Shown: piece by piece, positions 34,104-43,686 of the stretch
Position numbering within the stretch: position 1 is the first letter of the stretch
Layout of the letters: each line of letters opens with the position of its first letter
Origin: Deltaproteobacteria bacterium
GTDB lineage: Bacteria > Desulfobacterota > Syntrophia > Syntrophales > Smithellaceae
DNA: 44,449 nt
Direction of reading: 5' to 3'
NCBI GenBank assembly: GCA_021372815.1
Contig: JAJFTS010000062.1
Coordinates: 1 to 44,449 of the forward strand
Notes under the pieces: model-generated
Told to the model about the DNA's origin: nothing
Database searches by the model: none
The model's input: only the letters and a program-made list of their open reading frames with translations
Program-made: the position numbers and the translations under genes

Positions 34104-35183
34104 ATGTTTAAAAAAATTGTTTTAGCCGCTGTCGGGATTGTCATTTTATCAGCAGCAGTCATTCTCATTGTTTTATCTACCATAGAATCTCCGATAGACC
34201 CGGTCGCTTACGAGGCTCCCGAAAAACCGGAAATGACAGGGGCGCTGGAGCCCAATGATCTTCTGCAAAAAGCGGAACTTCTGGCCCAAGGTAAAGTCAA
34301 TTCCCCCGAAGAGGTTGCGGTGGATAAGAATGGGCGCATCTATTTCGGAACACCGGAAGGAAAAATATCACGGCTTCTTCCCGATGGCGTCATTGAAACT
34401 TTCACCACGACGGGAGGGCGTCCTCTGGGCATGAAGTTCGACCCAAAAGGCAATCTTATTGTTGCAGATGCCGGCAAGGGTCTTCTTTCGGTCGATCCCA
34501 AAGGTTCAATTATGATTCTGGCAACATCGGCTGACGGCGTGCCGTTTAAATGTACAGACGCGCTTGATGTCGCAAAGGACGGAACTATTTATTTTACAGA
34601 TGCATCCGATAAATTCCCGTTAAAAGATTATCTGTTCGATATGCTTGAAGCACGACCGCATGGCAGATTCATGCGCTATGATCCCGCCACCGGCACGGTG
34701 ACAGTGCTGCTGCGCGGACTTAATTTCGCCAACGGAGTCGCTCTGTCTCAAAACGAGGATTTTGTGCTGGTTAATGAAACTTACAAATACCGCATTCACC
34801 GTTTCTGGCTTACCGGAAGAAAAGCGGGAACCAGTGACATATTTATCGAAAATCTTCCGGGTTTCCCGGACAACATTTCATCAAACGGAAAGGGTAAATT
34901 CTGGCTGGCTCTTTTCACCGTCAGAAATGATATGCTCGATACCCTGCACAAATATCCGAAGATTAAATCTCTGTTGAGCAAGTTACCGGCATCGCTGTGG
35001 TCCAAATCCAAACGGTACGGATTCGTTGCGGCCCTTGATGAACGTGGAAACATCACAGAAACGCTTCAGGATCCGTCCGGAAGGAATCTTTTCGACATAA
35101 CGTCCGCACAGGAGTACGATGGGTATTTATATTTGGGCAGCCTTCACGCGGACCGTATAGGCAAACTGAAGATCGGAGAATAA
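34104..35183 (+). CDS. SMP-30/strictosidine-synthase-like beta-propeller protein, membrane-anchored
   Basis: This 359-residue protein starts with one hydrophobic segment (about residues 5-26), which is a signal anchor or signal peptide. The rest resembles the SMP-30/gluconolactonase and strictosidine-synthase-like six-bladed propellers. Phrases include SPEEVAVDKNGRIYFG, GRPLGMKFDPKGNLIVADAG, ALDVAKDGTIYFTDAS, HGRFMRYDPATG, NFANGVALSQNEDFVLVNE and LPGFPDNISSNGKGKFWLAL. This order and spacing match the adipocyte membrane-associated-protein/strictosidine-synthase-like group. It is probably a periplasmic hydrolase or lactonase of unknown substrate. AAGGAG supports ATG 34104. It appears to be a single-gene unit. 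Confidence 0.82.
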   Translation: MFKKIVLAAVGIVILSAAVILIVLSTIESPIDPVAYEAPEKPEMTGALEPNDLLQKAELLAQGKVNSPEEVAVDKNGRIYFGTPEGKISRLLPDGVIETFTTTGGRPLGMKFDPKGNLIVADAGKGLLSVDPKGSIMILATSADGVPFKCTDALDVAKDGTIYFTDASDKFPLKDYLFDMLEARPHGRFMRYDPATGTVTVLLRGLNFANGVALSQNEDFVLVNETYKYRIHRFWLTGRKAGTSDIFIENLPGFPDNISSNGKGKFWLALFTVRNDMLDTLHKYPKIKSLLSKLPASLWSKSKRYGFVAALDERGNITETLQDPSGRNLFDITSAQEYDGYLYLGSLHADRIGKLKIGE

Positions 35184-35631
35184 TCAAGGCAAGAACTTCT
35201 TCTGAACGCCTTTTCCATAGTCCATAAGATGCTTTTCAGTTCCTGCGTTGAATTTTATTAAAAATGGAAGTAATTGTTTGTTAAGAGTCTCTTCTCTTAA
35301 CAAACAAAATTACATCATTTCAATCCGTTCCAAATATAATTCGCGCTCTTTATTTATAGTTAAGATTGTCTTGACAGACAAGACCGCTTTCCCCTATACT
35401 TTTTTATAAAAAGGATTTCCATATCGACCGAAGCCTGTACTGTGGTTAGCTGAAAATTCGAATCATAATTTTCTTATTAAAAGCTGACGCATATGGAATG
35501 ATTGGAATGGCAAAAGACAGAATGATTTCATATTGGCATGCCTCAACAAATTTCCCCATCGCTTATTACGCAGAATTTCTTACAATTGCGTGTCAATATA
35601 GAATAATAATCTATTAATAAACGGTGTATGG
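35184..35631 (+). promoter_or_regulatory. Intergenic region with hairpin and a sigma-70 promoter overlapped by a dyad
   Basis: A perfect 14-bp stem, TTGTTTGTTAAGAG (35274-35287) with CTCTTAACAAACAA (35294-35307), has a 6-base loop. It may terminate the upstream gene, though no T-run follows. Further on, TTGACA (35371-35376) and TATACT (35395-35400), spaced 18 bp, form a good sigma-70 promoter. The dyad TTGTCT-TGAC-AGACAA (35366-35381) covers its -35 element and could be an operator. The predicted leader to ATG 35632 is about 225 nt with no recognised structure. Confidence 0.55.
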
Positions 35632-37314
35632 ATGAACGTCAGAGATCGGAGTCAGGATGATACAAAAAAATTATTCGCCAATTTGTTGCTGACGTGTAAA
35701 AATGTATCTTTGTATCCGGAAGGACACATCATCAGCCTGAATTCCATCAGGCAGTTTCACGAAACGCTGGAAACCTTCATTCGTCAATACGGCGATATCA
35801 AAATCGAAGTTGAAAGAGATCATGTTATTTGTCAGGGAGTAGAGGTTCATAAGGGATCTTATGAAGAAGGTACGCTGCCTTTCACGCTTTTCCGCGACGG
35901 TATACGATGGCTGGAATTCTCCGAAGGAATAAAGCTGGAAGAAACCAGGGAAGTATTATCCATTATTCACAGATATTCGGTACTAACAACGGAACCGGAA
36001 GGAGACATCGTAACTGCTTTCTGGGAAGCACATTTTGACCATGTGCTTTATGAAGCCGACGATTTCTTTGCGGAACAAACGTCTGAGGAGATTGACAACT
36101 TCTCAGAATCGGAAACATCCTCCCTTACTGAAGAAGATGAAATCGAAACTGAAGATAAATCGGCGGCGGTTAACGGTCCCACCATTGGTAAAACGTCGTG
36201 TGGCGGTCTCGCCATTAATCCGGCCGATTTCGTGCTGACCTCCCAGGAGCAATTAGAATTGCAGGAGATGGTCTCCCGTGAGGAAAGAATATCCACCACA
36301 GAACATCTGAATATGCTCTTGGACATGCTTCTGCAGTTTCAGGAAGAGAAAGATTTCAGTATCGTTCTGGGGGTTTTGTCTGAAGAATTTGAAGGATCTT
36401 TTGGCGGCCACGATTTTGAAGCCGCTCTCATCATTCTCAACGGAGTGCGCAAGGTTCTGGATAGCGGACGTCTACGCACGCCCTCGGCAAGTTCGCTGAT
36501 AGAATCTTTTTATAAGGATATCTCTTCCGACTCCAAATGCTTAAAACCACTGGAAGAGATTTGGAGTAGCTTAAATGTACAGCAGACGGAAATGCTGAAA
36601 GGGATTTTTCAGCATCTGAATCCAAGATCCGTTACTACTCTAATGCATTTCCTGCTCTTAGGACAGTCGTCACAACTTCAGCAAATAACTGAAGATACCA
36701 TTGTTTCTCTTGCCTCTCAGGACATAAGCTGTCTGGAGCCACTGATTAATGATCGGGACGAAAAAATAGCCGAGAAACTTGTTTCCGTCCTATCCAGACT
36801 AAAAGCGGATTCATCCTTAAAATATATGATGAAGCTGGCCCGTCACTCATCGGCATCGGTTCGCCGGATGGCAGTTAGAGCGATTGGTCAGGCATACGGC
36901 AATCAGACGGCGGCAATATTTGAATTCATCGATGATCAGGATGCTTCCGTACGCCGTATAATTCTAACGCAACTGGGACAATCCAGAAGCGAAATCGCCG
37001 AAGATCTTCTGATGCAATATCTTCAAAACCGGAAATTCAGCGCTTCGCAGACAGAGCATATTATGGATTGTTTCCGAACGTTGGGTAAATGCGGATCGCT
37101 GCGCTCCGTTCCCTTTCTTCGTAAAACACTGCTGCATCACAAATGGAAGAAGTCCGCATACAGTGAAGGAGCCGCGTTGGCGCTGGTCGCATTGAAAATT
37201 CCGGAAGGCCGGCAAGTTATCGAAACGGCCGGTCGAAGTTTTTATCCCGGACTGCGCGGTGTCGCGCGTGAAGCGGGAAAAGAATTTTTTCAAAAAAACA
37301 GGGGAGGACGATAA
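35632..37314 (+). CDS. HEAT-repeat protein with an N-terminal domain shared with the next gene
   Basis: This 560-residue protein is predicted to be cytoplasmic, with no signal peptide. The N-terminal ~170 residues (SLYPEGHIISLNSIRQFHET, IKIEVERDHVICQGVEV) resemble by eye the N-terminal part of the HD-GYP protein encoded next. An acidic Ser/Glu-rich linker lies around 150-180. From about residue 320 to the C terminus, alpha-helical HEAT-like repeats include PLINDRDEKIAEKLVSVLSR, SSASVRRMAVRAIGQ and DQDASVRRIILTQLGQ. It may be a scaffold working with the adjacent HD-GYP protein. The two genes are separated by only 2 bp and share a likely promoter at 35371-35400. Confidence 0.75.
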   Translation: MNVRDRSQDDTKKLFANLLLTCKNVSLYPEGHIISLNSIRQFHETLETFIRQYGDIKIEVERDHVICQGVEVHKGSYEEGTLPFTLFRDGIRWLEFSEGIKLEETREVLSIIHRYSVLTTEPEGDIVTAFWEAHFDHVLYEADDFFAEQTSEEIDNFSESETSSLTEEDEIETEDKSAAVNGPTIGKTSCGGLAINPADFVLTSQEQLELQEMVSREERISTTEHLNMLLDMLLQFQEEKDFSIVLGVLSEEFEGSFGGHDFEAALIILNGVRKVLDSGRLRTPSASSLIESFYKDISSDSKCLKPLEEIWSSLNVQQTEMLKGIFQHLNPRSVTTLMHFLLLGQSSQLQQITEDTIVSLASQDISCLEPLINDRDEKIAEKLVSVLSRLKADSSLKYMMKLARHSSASVRRMAVRAIGQAYGNQTAAIFEFIDDQDASVRRIILTQLGQSRSEIAEDLLMQYLQNRKFSASQTEHIMDCFRTLGKCGSLRSVPFLRKTLLHHKWKKSAYSEGAALALVALKIPEGRQVIETAGRSFYPGLRGVAREAGKEFFQKNRGGR

Positions 37315-37316
37315 TC

Positions 37317-38759
37317 ATGTCGGAGCGGCAATCGGTTCCGGAGCGTTTGGGCCATGATTTTCTGAGAGCCCTGTATCATATGATCAATACTGTCCGCATG
37401 TACGAGGATAACAATCAGCTTGTCCGGATGAGTGTCAACTCATTTCAGGACATCCTCAATGAACTGACCGTCAGTGGGGATATCAGTATCCATCTTTATC
37501 GCGGCCGCTTTCATCTGGGAGGAGAGAAACTTCCCTACCGCAGGGATGCGGCATTCGTTGTTTACAATATGGTGGAGTTTTTTTCGAAACGAAGCATCGG
37601 AAGTCTGAATTTTCTAAAGTCGTCACGCGATACTTTACCCGAAAATATTATGACATTTACACGCTTGTTCAATGATTCGGTCAAGCATAACAATCCTCAC
37701 CAATGGCTCGAACAAAAATTAGATGAACAGGATTTTTCATGGGTACAAACCTTTCCACGGCACGACGAAGATGCAATATTCGGCAGCGAAAGCATAGAAA
37801 ATGAACGGTACGAGAAGGCGCGAAAAAAATATTTTCTTGCAATCGAAGCGGTGAGAGAAGTAGCGAATAAAGTATCTCAGGGAATGGTGGGGATACGCAA
37901 GAGCAGACGTATAGCCCAAAATCTCGTGGATATGATCAACGAAGATGCAACCCTGATGATCGGATTAACAACCATTAAGGATTATGACAATTATCTATAC
38001 GCTCACTCCGTCAATGTCGCCCTTTTGGCGACCTGCCTGGGCAGGCATATTGAATTATCGGATATTGCACTTGAACATTTGACCATCTGCGGTCTTTTTC
38101 ACGATTTGGGAAAGGTAGATGTACCCAAAAAAGTTCTCCTAAAGCACGGAACGCTGTCCGATGAAGAATGGGATCTTTTAAAAGCGCACCCCATCACCGG
38201 TGTCAGAAAAATTCTCATGTTGAATGCCACACCCTCTTTGAGATCGAGAATTATCTTCGGTCCGTTTGAGCACCATTTGAATCTGGATATGACCGGCTAC
38301 CCAAGAACTACGTTTACAGGACATCTCAGCCTTATAGGCAAGATTATCCATATCGCCGACGTCTATGAAGCAATGACCGCCGAAACGGTTTACCGGCCAA
38401 AATCTTTCACTCCTGATGAAGCGCTGAGAAATATGTGGAGTGAGGCCGGGAAAAGTTTCGACAAAATTTTGCTGAAGCGTTTCATTCATATGATGGGGAT
38501 TTATCCCATCGGCTCCATTGTAGAACTGAGCGACGGAGGCATGGGACTGGTAATGGATTATCCCGACGAAAATGAACGCAGTCTGCCGCTTGTTTTACGT
38601 CTGGTAGATGATGGCAACGGCAATTGGCAGCGCGGGGAAATGGTTTATCTGGCCGACCAAATCACCGAGTATGGTTCGAACAGTTTAAGCATTATCCGGG
38701 GAATTCCACCGGCCCAACTTCGTATAAATCCCGCAGAGTTTTTCCTGCGTATAAAGTGA
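37317..38759 (+). CDS. HD-GYP-domain protein, probable c-di-GMP phosphodiesterase
   Basis: This 480-residue protein has an N-terminal domain like that of the preceding HEAT protein (about residues 10-130) and a central HD-GYP domain. The metal-binding positions appear intact: YAHS (His230), LFHDLGK (His262-Asp263), KAHP (His291), FEHH (His319, His320) and MTGYP (GYP 327-329). It should hydrolyse c-di-GMP. That would matter for the c-di-GMP riboswitches at 26025-26443, unlike the degenerate HD-GYP-like protein at 32414-33487. The start, 2 bp after the HEAT gene stop, has GGGGAGG upstream and indicates translational coupling. No receiver domain is present. Confidence 0.88.
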   Translation: MSERQSVPERLGHDFLRALYHMINTVRMYEDNNQLVRMSVNSFQDILNELTVSGDISIHLYRGRFHLGGEKLPYRRDAAFVVYNMVEFFSKRSIGSLNFLKSSRDTLPENIMTFTRLFNDSVKHNNPHQWLEQKLDEQDFSWVQTFPRHDEDAIFGSESIENERYEKARKKYFLAIEAVREVANKVSQGMVGIRKSRRIAQNLVDMINEDATLMIGLTTIKDYDNYLYAHSVNVALLATCLGRHIELSDIALEHLTICGLFHDLGKVDVPKKVLLKHGTLSDEEWDLLKAHPITGVRKILMLNATPSLRSRIIFGPFEHHLNLDMTGYPRTTFTGHLSLIGKIIHIADVYEAMTAETVYRPKSFTPDEALRNMWSEAGKSFDKILLKRFIHMMGIYPIGSIVELSDGGMGLVMDYPDENERSLPLVLRLVDDGNGNWQRGEMVYLADQITEYGSNSLSIIRGIPPAQLRINPAEFFLRIK

Positions 38760-38856
38760 TATGACTGATTAAAGAAAATGAGTTTTAAATTAAGTTTTCT
38801 CGATAATTATGATAGTAAAATAAAAAGTTCTTAATATTATTAACGGGGGAGAGACT

Positions 38857-39486
38857 ATGCAAAAAGTTATCATTTTCGTTTTTCTTGTTTTGATTCTGAT
38901 CTGCTCATGTTCAAAACCTTCTGAAAATGTGGATGATTTGATTAACGAGGCGAATCTTTTATGGGATGGCAAACAATACACCGATCCGCAAAAAGCGCTG
39001 GATTTTTTGAATAAGGCTATTAAATTGCAGTCGGACTATGCCGAAACCTACAATCAGCGCGGTGTCGCTTATAAAAATATCGGAAATAATAAACTCGCCC
39101 TTGAAGATTTTAATGAGGCAATTCGTCTTCAGCCTGATTTTGTTCTGGCTTATTACAACAGAGGCACCGTTTATAATAATCTCGAGCAATATAAGGAAGC
39201 CATCGCCGATTATAATGAAGCCATTCGCCTGAAGCCTGATTATGCCGAAGCCTATAACAAGAGAGGAATCAATTATAATAAGCTGAAAGAATACAAACTG
39301 GCCATTGAGGACTTTAATAAAGCCATCAAGATCGATTCCAATAATGCCAACGCTTATAATAATCGCGGCCTTGCTTATTTTATGCAGGGAAACGATAGAC
39401 AGGGATGCGTCGATGTGAAAAAAGCCTGTTCATTGGGATTCTGCAAAGCGCTGGATCTTGCCAAAAGCCGCGGATATTGCCAGTAA
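38857..39486 (+). CDS. TPR-repeat lipoprotein
   Basis: This 209-residue protein has a lipoprotein signal: a hydrophobic stretch ends in LICSCS, with lipidation at the first or second Cys (residues 16 and 18). At least four tetratricopeptide repeats follow, each with a phrase such as YAETYNQRGVAYKNIG, LAYYNRGTVYNN, YAEAYNKRGINYNK and NAYNNRGLAYFMQG. The last ~25 residues carry three cysteines. TPR lipoproteins serve as protein-interaction platforms in the cell envelope; the partner here is unknown. A GGGGGAGAG ribosome site strongly supports the ATG. It is separated from the HD-GYP gene by 97 bp and lies on the same strand. Confidence 0.85.
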   Translation: MQKVIIFVFLVLILICSCSKPSENVDDLINEANLLWDGKQYTDPQKALDFLNKAIKLQSDYAETYNQRGVAYKNIGNNKLALEDFNEAIRLQPDFVLAYYNRGTVYNNLEQYKEAIADYNEAIRLKPDYAEAYNKRGINYNKLKEYKLAIEDFNKAIKIDSNNANAYNNRGLAYFMQGNDRQGCVDVKKACSLGFCKALDLAKSRGYCQ

Positions 39487-39591
39487 TCAGGTATTATCGG
39501 ATAAATAATTATCGTTTTTATTTATCTCCATTGAATCGAAGTAAAATTTTTGTCTAGAAATAATGACATGCGAGTTATAAGGAACATCTTA

Positions 39592-41865
39592 ATGAATATT
39601 CTTAATTCATATCAACAACCTCCAAATATAAGAATTTTAGGTCTCAAACGTTATCAGGCTGCTTATTCACTAAACAGACTTCCTACCGGCGTGGACAATG
39701 TTCATTTGGATGTTCATATAAGCAATCAGGTTCACAGCGCTTTAAAAAAGACAGCGTTCGTTTTAATGATTAAACACAGCGGAACGGAAATCTTTTTTAA
39801 AGACTATAAAAAAGATTCTTGTGAAATTGAGAAAGAATCCTTGCGACGAGTTTGCAACGATATTCTGCTTGACGGCATCAACAAAGCGAAAGTTGCGTCC
39901 GAAGTCCAAATAGATTTTCTTGCACAGACGGCGCTGACTAAATTATTTTTAGCGGAAATCAAGGTTCAGTATAAAAATATCGTGGCTCAGATTGAGCCTC
40001 TGGTCAGAATGTATCAACTTTCTGCAAAGCACGACCAGAATGATGTTTTCTTTATTAAAGACAAGCTGTCGGAAATAAAGCTTCATTATAATCAAATTAC
40101 TCGTCTGGCAGGAAAAGAATTATTTGAAATACTGGCTGATATTAACAACAGAAACTTGACAAATATGAGGGAAACCCACTTCCCCCCCGGTGACATTTTA
40201 CCGAGTCATTTTTTCACGAATCCTCTTTTCCATGCAAATAACCCTAATGATGATTTTTTCCTTATTGAAGAATATGTCCTTATGGGACAGAGATCCGAGG
40301 ACGTGGATAACTACAAAAGCGTCAAGCTGATCGTCTATGAACTGCTTAGCGGAATCGACTTAACAAACGAAATTTTCACCAATGACGATAAAGAAAAAGG
40401 ATTTCAAAAAGGGCTTTTCGATTCTGAAAACCAGGCGTTCGATTCATTAATAATGAACCCCGATAACGTTGACCGGATGTTCAACTATTTCGATTCGCAG
40501 GAACGATACGAAAAAGCAAAAAAGGCAAAGGAATCGGAAAATATTCTTGAGCAACTGAAAGAAAAAATTGAAAATCAGAAAAAACTGCTTAATCTTTTTT
40601 ATCGTAAATTTAAGAGTTCCGGGATTATCAGACAAATAGTCGCAAATTTCGAAATGAAATCGGTTTATGAAAAATACTGTCCTCCGATGTCACCGAGGCA
40701 GATAAGAGAATTTCTGGTTAATTTCTGGACAAGAACATCCATGAGAACCCAGCAAAAACGTCTTAGATCTCTTTACGGCAACGAATTCTCTCTGGAACCT
40801 CTCCTGCAGACGGTTAAACGGATTAGAGAAAGTTCGTTAAAAGAGAAAAAACAGTATTTGATCATGTTCCTCAAACAATTTTCCACGTATCATAGAGATC
40901 TGCATAATTTCCGCATCATTAAAGAAGCCATGGACTCCATCTATCTCATTACAGAAGAAAAAATCATTTTATTATCGCGTGAAAACCGCTCCCTTTTCGA
41001 GTTCCTGCTTCCTGATGAACGAATCAAAGAAGAAAAACCCATAGCCAATCATGTCATCCTCAAAGCTGATATACGCGGTTCCATGGCCATAAATCACACC
41101 ATGAGAAGCAAGGGACTTAATGCGGCATCATATTTCAGCCTGAATTTCTTTGATCCCATTTCTTCAATTCTTTCCGAATACGGAGCGGCTAAAGTATTCA
41201 TCGAAGGCGATGCGATTATTTTATCGATATTCGAAAATGAAGATACGGAACAGATAAATTACAGCGTAGCCCGGGCCTGCGGCTTAGCCATCAAAATGCT
41301 GCAAATTGTCCAACGTTACAATGAAAAGAATAAAGAAAATAATCTTCCGGCGCTTGAACTGGGCATTGGGATCTGCTACTGCCAGGGGCCACCGGCTTTT
41401 CTATTCGATGGTGATTCCAGAATAATGATCTCCCCGGCCATCAATCAGGCGGACCGTCTGTCCAGTTGCGATAAATTACTGCGCAAAATATTTAAAAGTC
41501 AGGAAGATCTCTTTAATCTGTTTGTTTTTGAAAATGAATCGGAAGAACTTCCCGAAACCGAAGGAGATGATTCTACTTATCGATATAATGTCAACGGGAT
41601 TGAACTCAATGAAGAAGGCTTTAATAAGCTTGCCAAAGAAATCAACCTGCAAATATTCGATCCTCCGGAAAAAGATAAAACGATGAAATTTTATGCCGGC
41701 AAGGTTCCCTTAGCGAACGGGAATTATCAACGCATTGTCCTTCGGGAAGCGGTAATTCATAAAGTACAAACAAACGCTTTGGATGTAACCGGGAAAATAG
41801 CTAAAAAATACTATGAAGTTTGCACAAATCACAAAATTTACAATTTCGTAGAAAACAAATCCTGA
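39592..41865 (+). CDS. Large protein with a C-terminal class III nucleotide-cyclase domain
   Basis: Length is 757 residues from ATG 39592, chosen because AAGGA lies eight bases upstream; TTG 39550 and ATG 39568 in the same frame lack a site. The N-terminal ~480 residues are helical with no domain I recognise, including a coiled coil (~310-345). Residues ~485-640 resemble the adenylate/guanylate cyclase catalytic domain. KADIRGSM carries Asp493, EGDAIIL carries Asp540 (the two metal-binding aspartates), and AINQADRL carries Asn618 and Arg622 at the expected four-residue spacing. It may therefore make cAMP or another cyclic nucleotide. No transmembrane segment is evident. Confidence 0.7.
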   Translation: MNILNSYQQPPNIRILGLKRYQAAYSLNRLPTGVDNVHLDVHISNQVHSALKKTAFVLMIKHSGTEIFFKDYKKDSCEIEKESLRRVCNDILLDGINKAKVASEVQIDFLAQTALTKLFLAEIKVQYKNIVAQIEPLVRMYQLSAKHDQNDVFFIKDKLSEIKLHYNQITRLAGKELFEILADINNRNLTNMRETHFPPGDILPSHFFTNPLFHANNPNDDFFLIEEYVLMGQRSEDVDNYKSVKLIVYELLSGIDLTNEIFTNDDKEKGFQKGLFDSENQAFDSLIMNPDNVDRMFNYFDSQERYEKAKKAKESENILEQLKEKIENQKKLLNLFYRKFKSSGIIRQIVANFEMKSVYEKYCPPMSPRQIREFLVNFWTRTSMRTQQKRLRSLYGNEFSLEPLLQTVKRIRESSLKEKKQYLIMFLKQFSTYHRDLHNFRIIKEAMDSIYLITEEKIILLSRENRSLFEFLLPDERIKEEKPIANHVILKADIRGSMAINHTMRSKGLNAASYFSLNFFDPISSILSEYGAAKVFIEGDAIILSIFENEDTEQINYSVARACGLAIKMLQIVQRYNEKNKENNLPALELGIGICYCQGPPAFLFDGDSRIMISPAINQADRLSSCDKLLRKIFKSQEDLFNLFVFENESEELPETEGDDSTYRYNVNGIELNEEGFNKLAKEINLQIFDPPEKDKTMKFYAGKVPLANGNYQRIVLREAVIHKVQTNALDVTGKIAKKYYEVCTNHKIYNFVENKS

Positions 41866-42020
41866 GCAAACAAGTCCTGCGTACACAGAGGGTCAATATA
41901 AATTTCGCAGAATTGCAAATTCACTCCTCCATTCATATCATTTTAAAATTTACTCCTGTCCACGAAAATTACTTAAAAATATTGATATATTTTATGAATT
42001 AAGATATTAGCAGCAAAACA

Positions 42021-43634
42021 ATGACAAATAACGACGGCGAAAACAAAACTTACCCGGGCTACCGTTTACTTTTGGCAATAGCTTTTCTGGCCGGCTTTGT
42101 CAGTCTGGCCTACGAAATTGTTGCCACAAAAGTTCTGTACTACTTTTTCAACGAGAGCACCATCACTGTTTCCAGCGTTATCTCCATCTTTCTTTTCGGC
42201 ATAGGACTGGGAAGCTTTATTTTCAGCAGGTTTGAAAAAAAAATCTCCGATAAAAAGAAATTCCTTCTTTTTGCGCAACTGCTTATAGCGCTTTACGCGG
42301 TTTTTATTTTTCCTAACTTTGATCTTGTGCCCTATATCTTCAATCTGCTCTATCCGCTGTTCGGAGATTCTGTAAAAATGCTGCTCCTGAACAAACTCAT
42401 CATCAGTTTTTTCTACCTGATATTTCCAACCGTATTAATGGGTATGGTTTTTCCGGCCATTATCGTCATGTCTATTGACAAAATAGAGCAGCTACCCGAA
42501 AAAATCGGAGTCATATACAGTTTTGATCTCTTCGGCGCCGTTCTGGGAGCGCTGATCAGCGGATTTCTTTTTATTCCGTTTTGGGGCATAAAAACCCTGA
42601 TATTTTTTTCCGTCCTGATAAATCTGCTGATTTGTCTTCTTATCTTCTTTCAAAAAAACAAAAGATTTGCATTGATGGTGCTCGGCTTTATATTTGTTGC
42701 GCTTTTCTTCTATCTGCTGGTAAATCCTTTTGACAGCAGCGCCAACATATTTTCAAAAAAGGAAGTGAACGAAAAATATATACCCAAAGATAATCTTCTC
42801 TTTAAGAATAAAAATGATTCCAAATATTTTCAGAAAGTAAAGATTAAAGAAAAAATATTTTTTTCTCATTCACCGTACGGAGAATTAAGCGTGTTTGATG
42901 AGGTTTTTGATAATGAACAACACCGATATCTCTATATTGAAACAAGGATTCAATGTTCTACCGCCGGACTCCAGCAAAAAGAAGTAAGCGAAATTAACTT
43001 TGCCAATATGTCGATTGATGCTTTGAATAAAGATCATCTTAAAGTTTTAAGTATCGGTCTCGGATGCGGATTTACGCTCAATGAAATAGCCCAAAACCCT
43101 AAAGTTCAAACCGTAGACGTGGTGGAAATAAATCCTATGATGCCCCAGGCAACGAAATGTTTCAGTGAATTTACGGATAACGTGCTGGAAAATCCGAAGG
43201 TCCATCTTATTTTCAATGACGGTTATAAATATCTGCTCGGCACCAATAAAAAATATGACCTTATTATCATGGATATTGATCATCCGTCTCTTATTTATTC
43301 CAGCAATTTATACACTCTTGAGTTTTACAAACTTGTCAGAAATGCTTTGAATAAAGACGGATTGTTCACTCAATGGTCGTACAGACCGATACCTGATGCC
43401 CAGATTATCAACTACAATACTCTTAAAACCGTATTTCCTGAAGTTTTTCCAAAAATATCGGGAGTATTTAATGATCTTTATTATATTGCCGGTGAAAAAG
43501 ATATTCCGATGAATGAAAGCGAAAAGAATTTTTTAAACCGCATGTTAAGCATCAACGATAAAAGACTTAATACCCTGAACAATCCTTTCTTCGGAACGGA
43601 AATGATGCTCAGGGAAATGTTTAATGTTAATTAA
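42021..43634 (+). CDS. Membrane-bound spermidine-synthase-like protein
   Basis: This 537-residue protein has an N-terminal half with about seven membrane spans, starting LLLAIAFLAGFVSLAYEIVA, a common opening of the membrane-fused spermidine-synthase-like family. The C-terminal domain (~290-500) has a Rossmann methyltransferase-like fold: LSIGLGCGFTL (nucleotide loop), DVVEINP (acidic residue at strand 2), NDGYKYL and YDLIIMDIDHPS. Classical spermidine synthase transfers aminopropyl groups from decarboxylated S-adenosylmethionine. Membrane-fused members have no established substrate. ATG 42021 has only a weak AGCAG-like site. It is not clearly linked in function to its neighbours. Confidence 0.82.
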   Translation: MTNNDGENKTYPGYRLLLAIAFLAGFVSLAYEIVATKVLYYFFNESTITVSSVISIFLFGIGLGSFIFSRFEKKISDKKKFLLFAQLLIALYAVFIFPNFDLVPYIFNLLYPLFGDSVKMLLLNKLIISFFYLIFPTVLMGMVFPAIIVMSIDKIEQLPEKIGVIYSFDLFGAVLGALISGFLFIPFWGIKTLIFFSVLINLLICLLIFFQKNKRFALMVLGFIFVALFFYLLVNPFDSSANIFSKKEVNEKYIPKDNLLFKNKNDSKYFQKVKIKEKIFFSHSPYGELSVFDEVFDNEQHRYLYIETRIQCSTAGLQQKEVSEINFANMSIDALNKDHLKVLSIGLGCGFTLNEIAQNPKVQTVDVVEINPMMPQATKCFSEFTDNVLENPKVHLIFNDGYKYLLGTNKKYDLIIMDIDHPSLIYSSNLYTLEFYKLVRNALNKDGLFTQWSYRPIPDAQIINYNTLKTVFPEVFPKISGVFNDLYYIAGEKDIPMNESEKNFLNRMLSINDKRLNTLNNPFFGTEMMLREMFNVN

Positions 43635-43686
43635 TACGGATACAACATTTTTCTGCTGATCAATAAAAAAATGACGGAGTTTGAAA

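Noticed and set aside
35274-35307. Perfect hairpin as a definite intrinsic terminator
   Set aside because: The stem is AT-rich and no T-run follows on either strand, so it is only noted as a hairpin.
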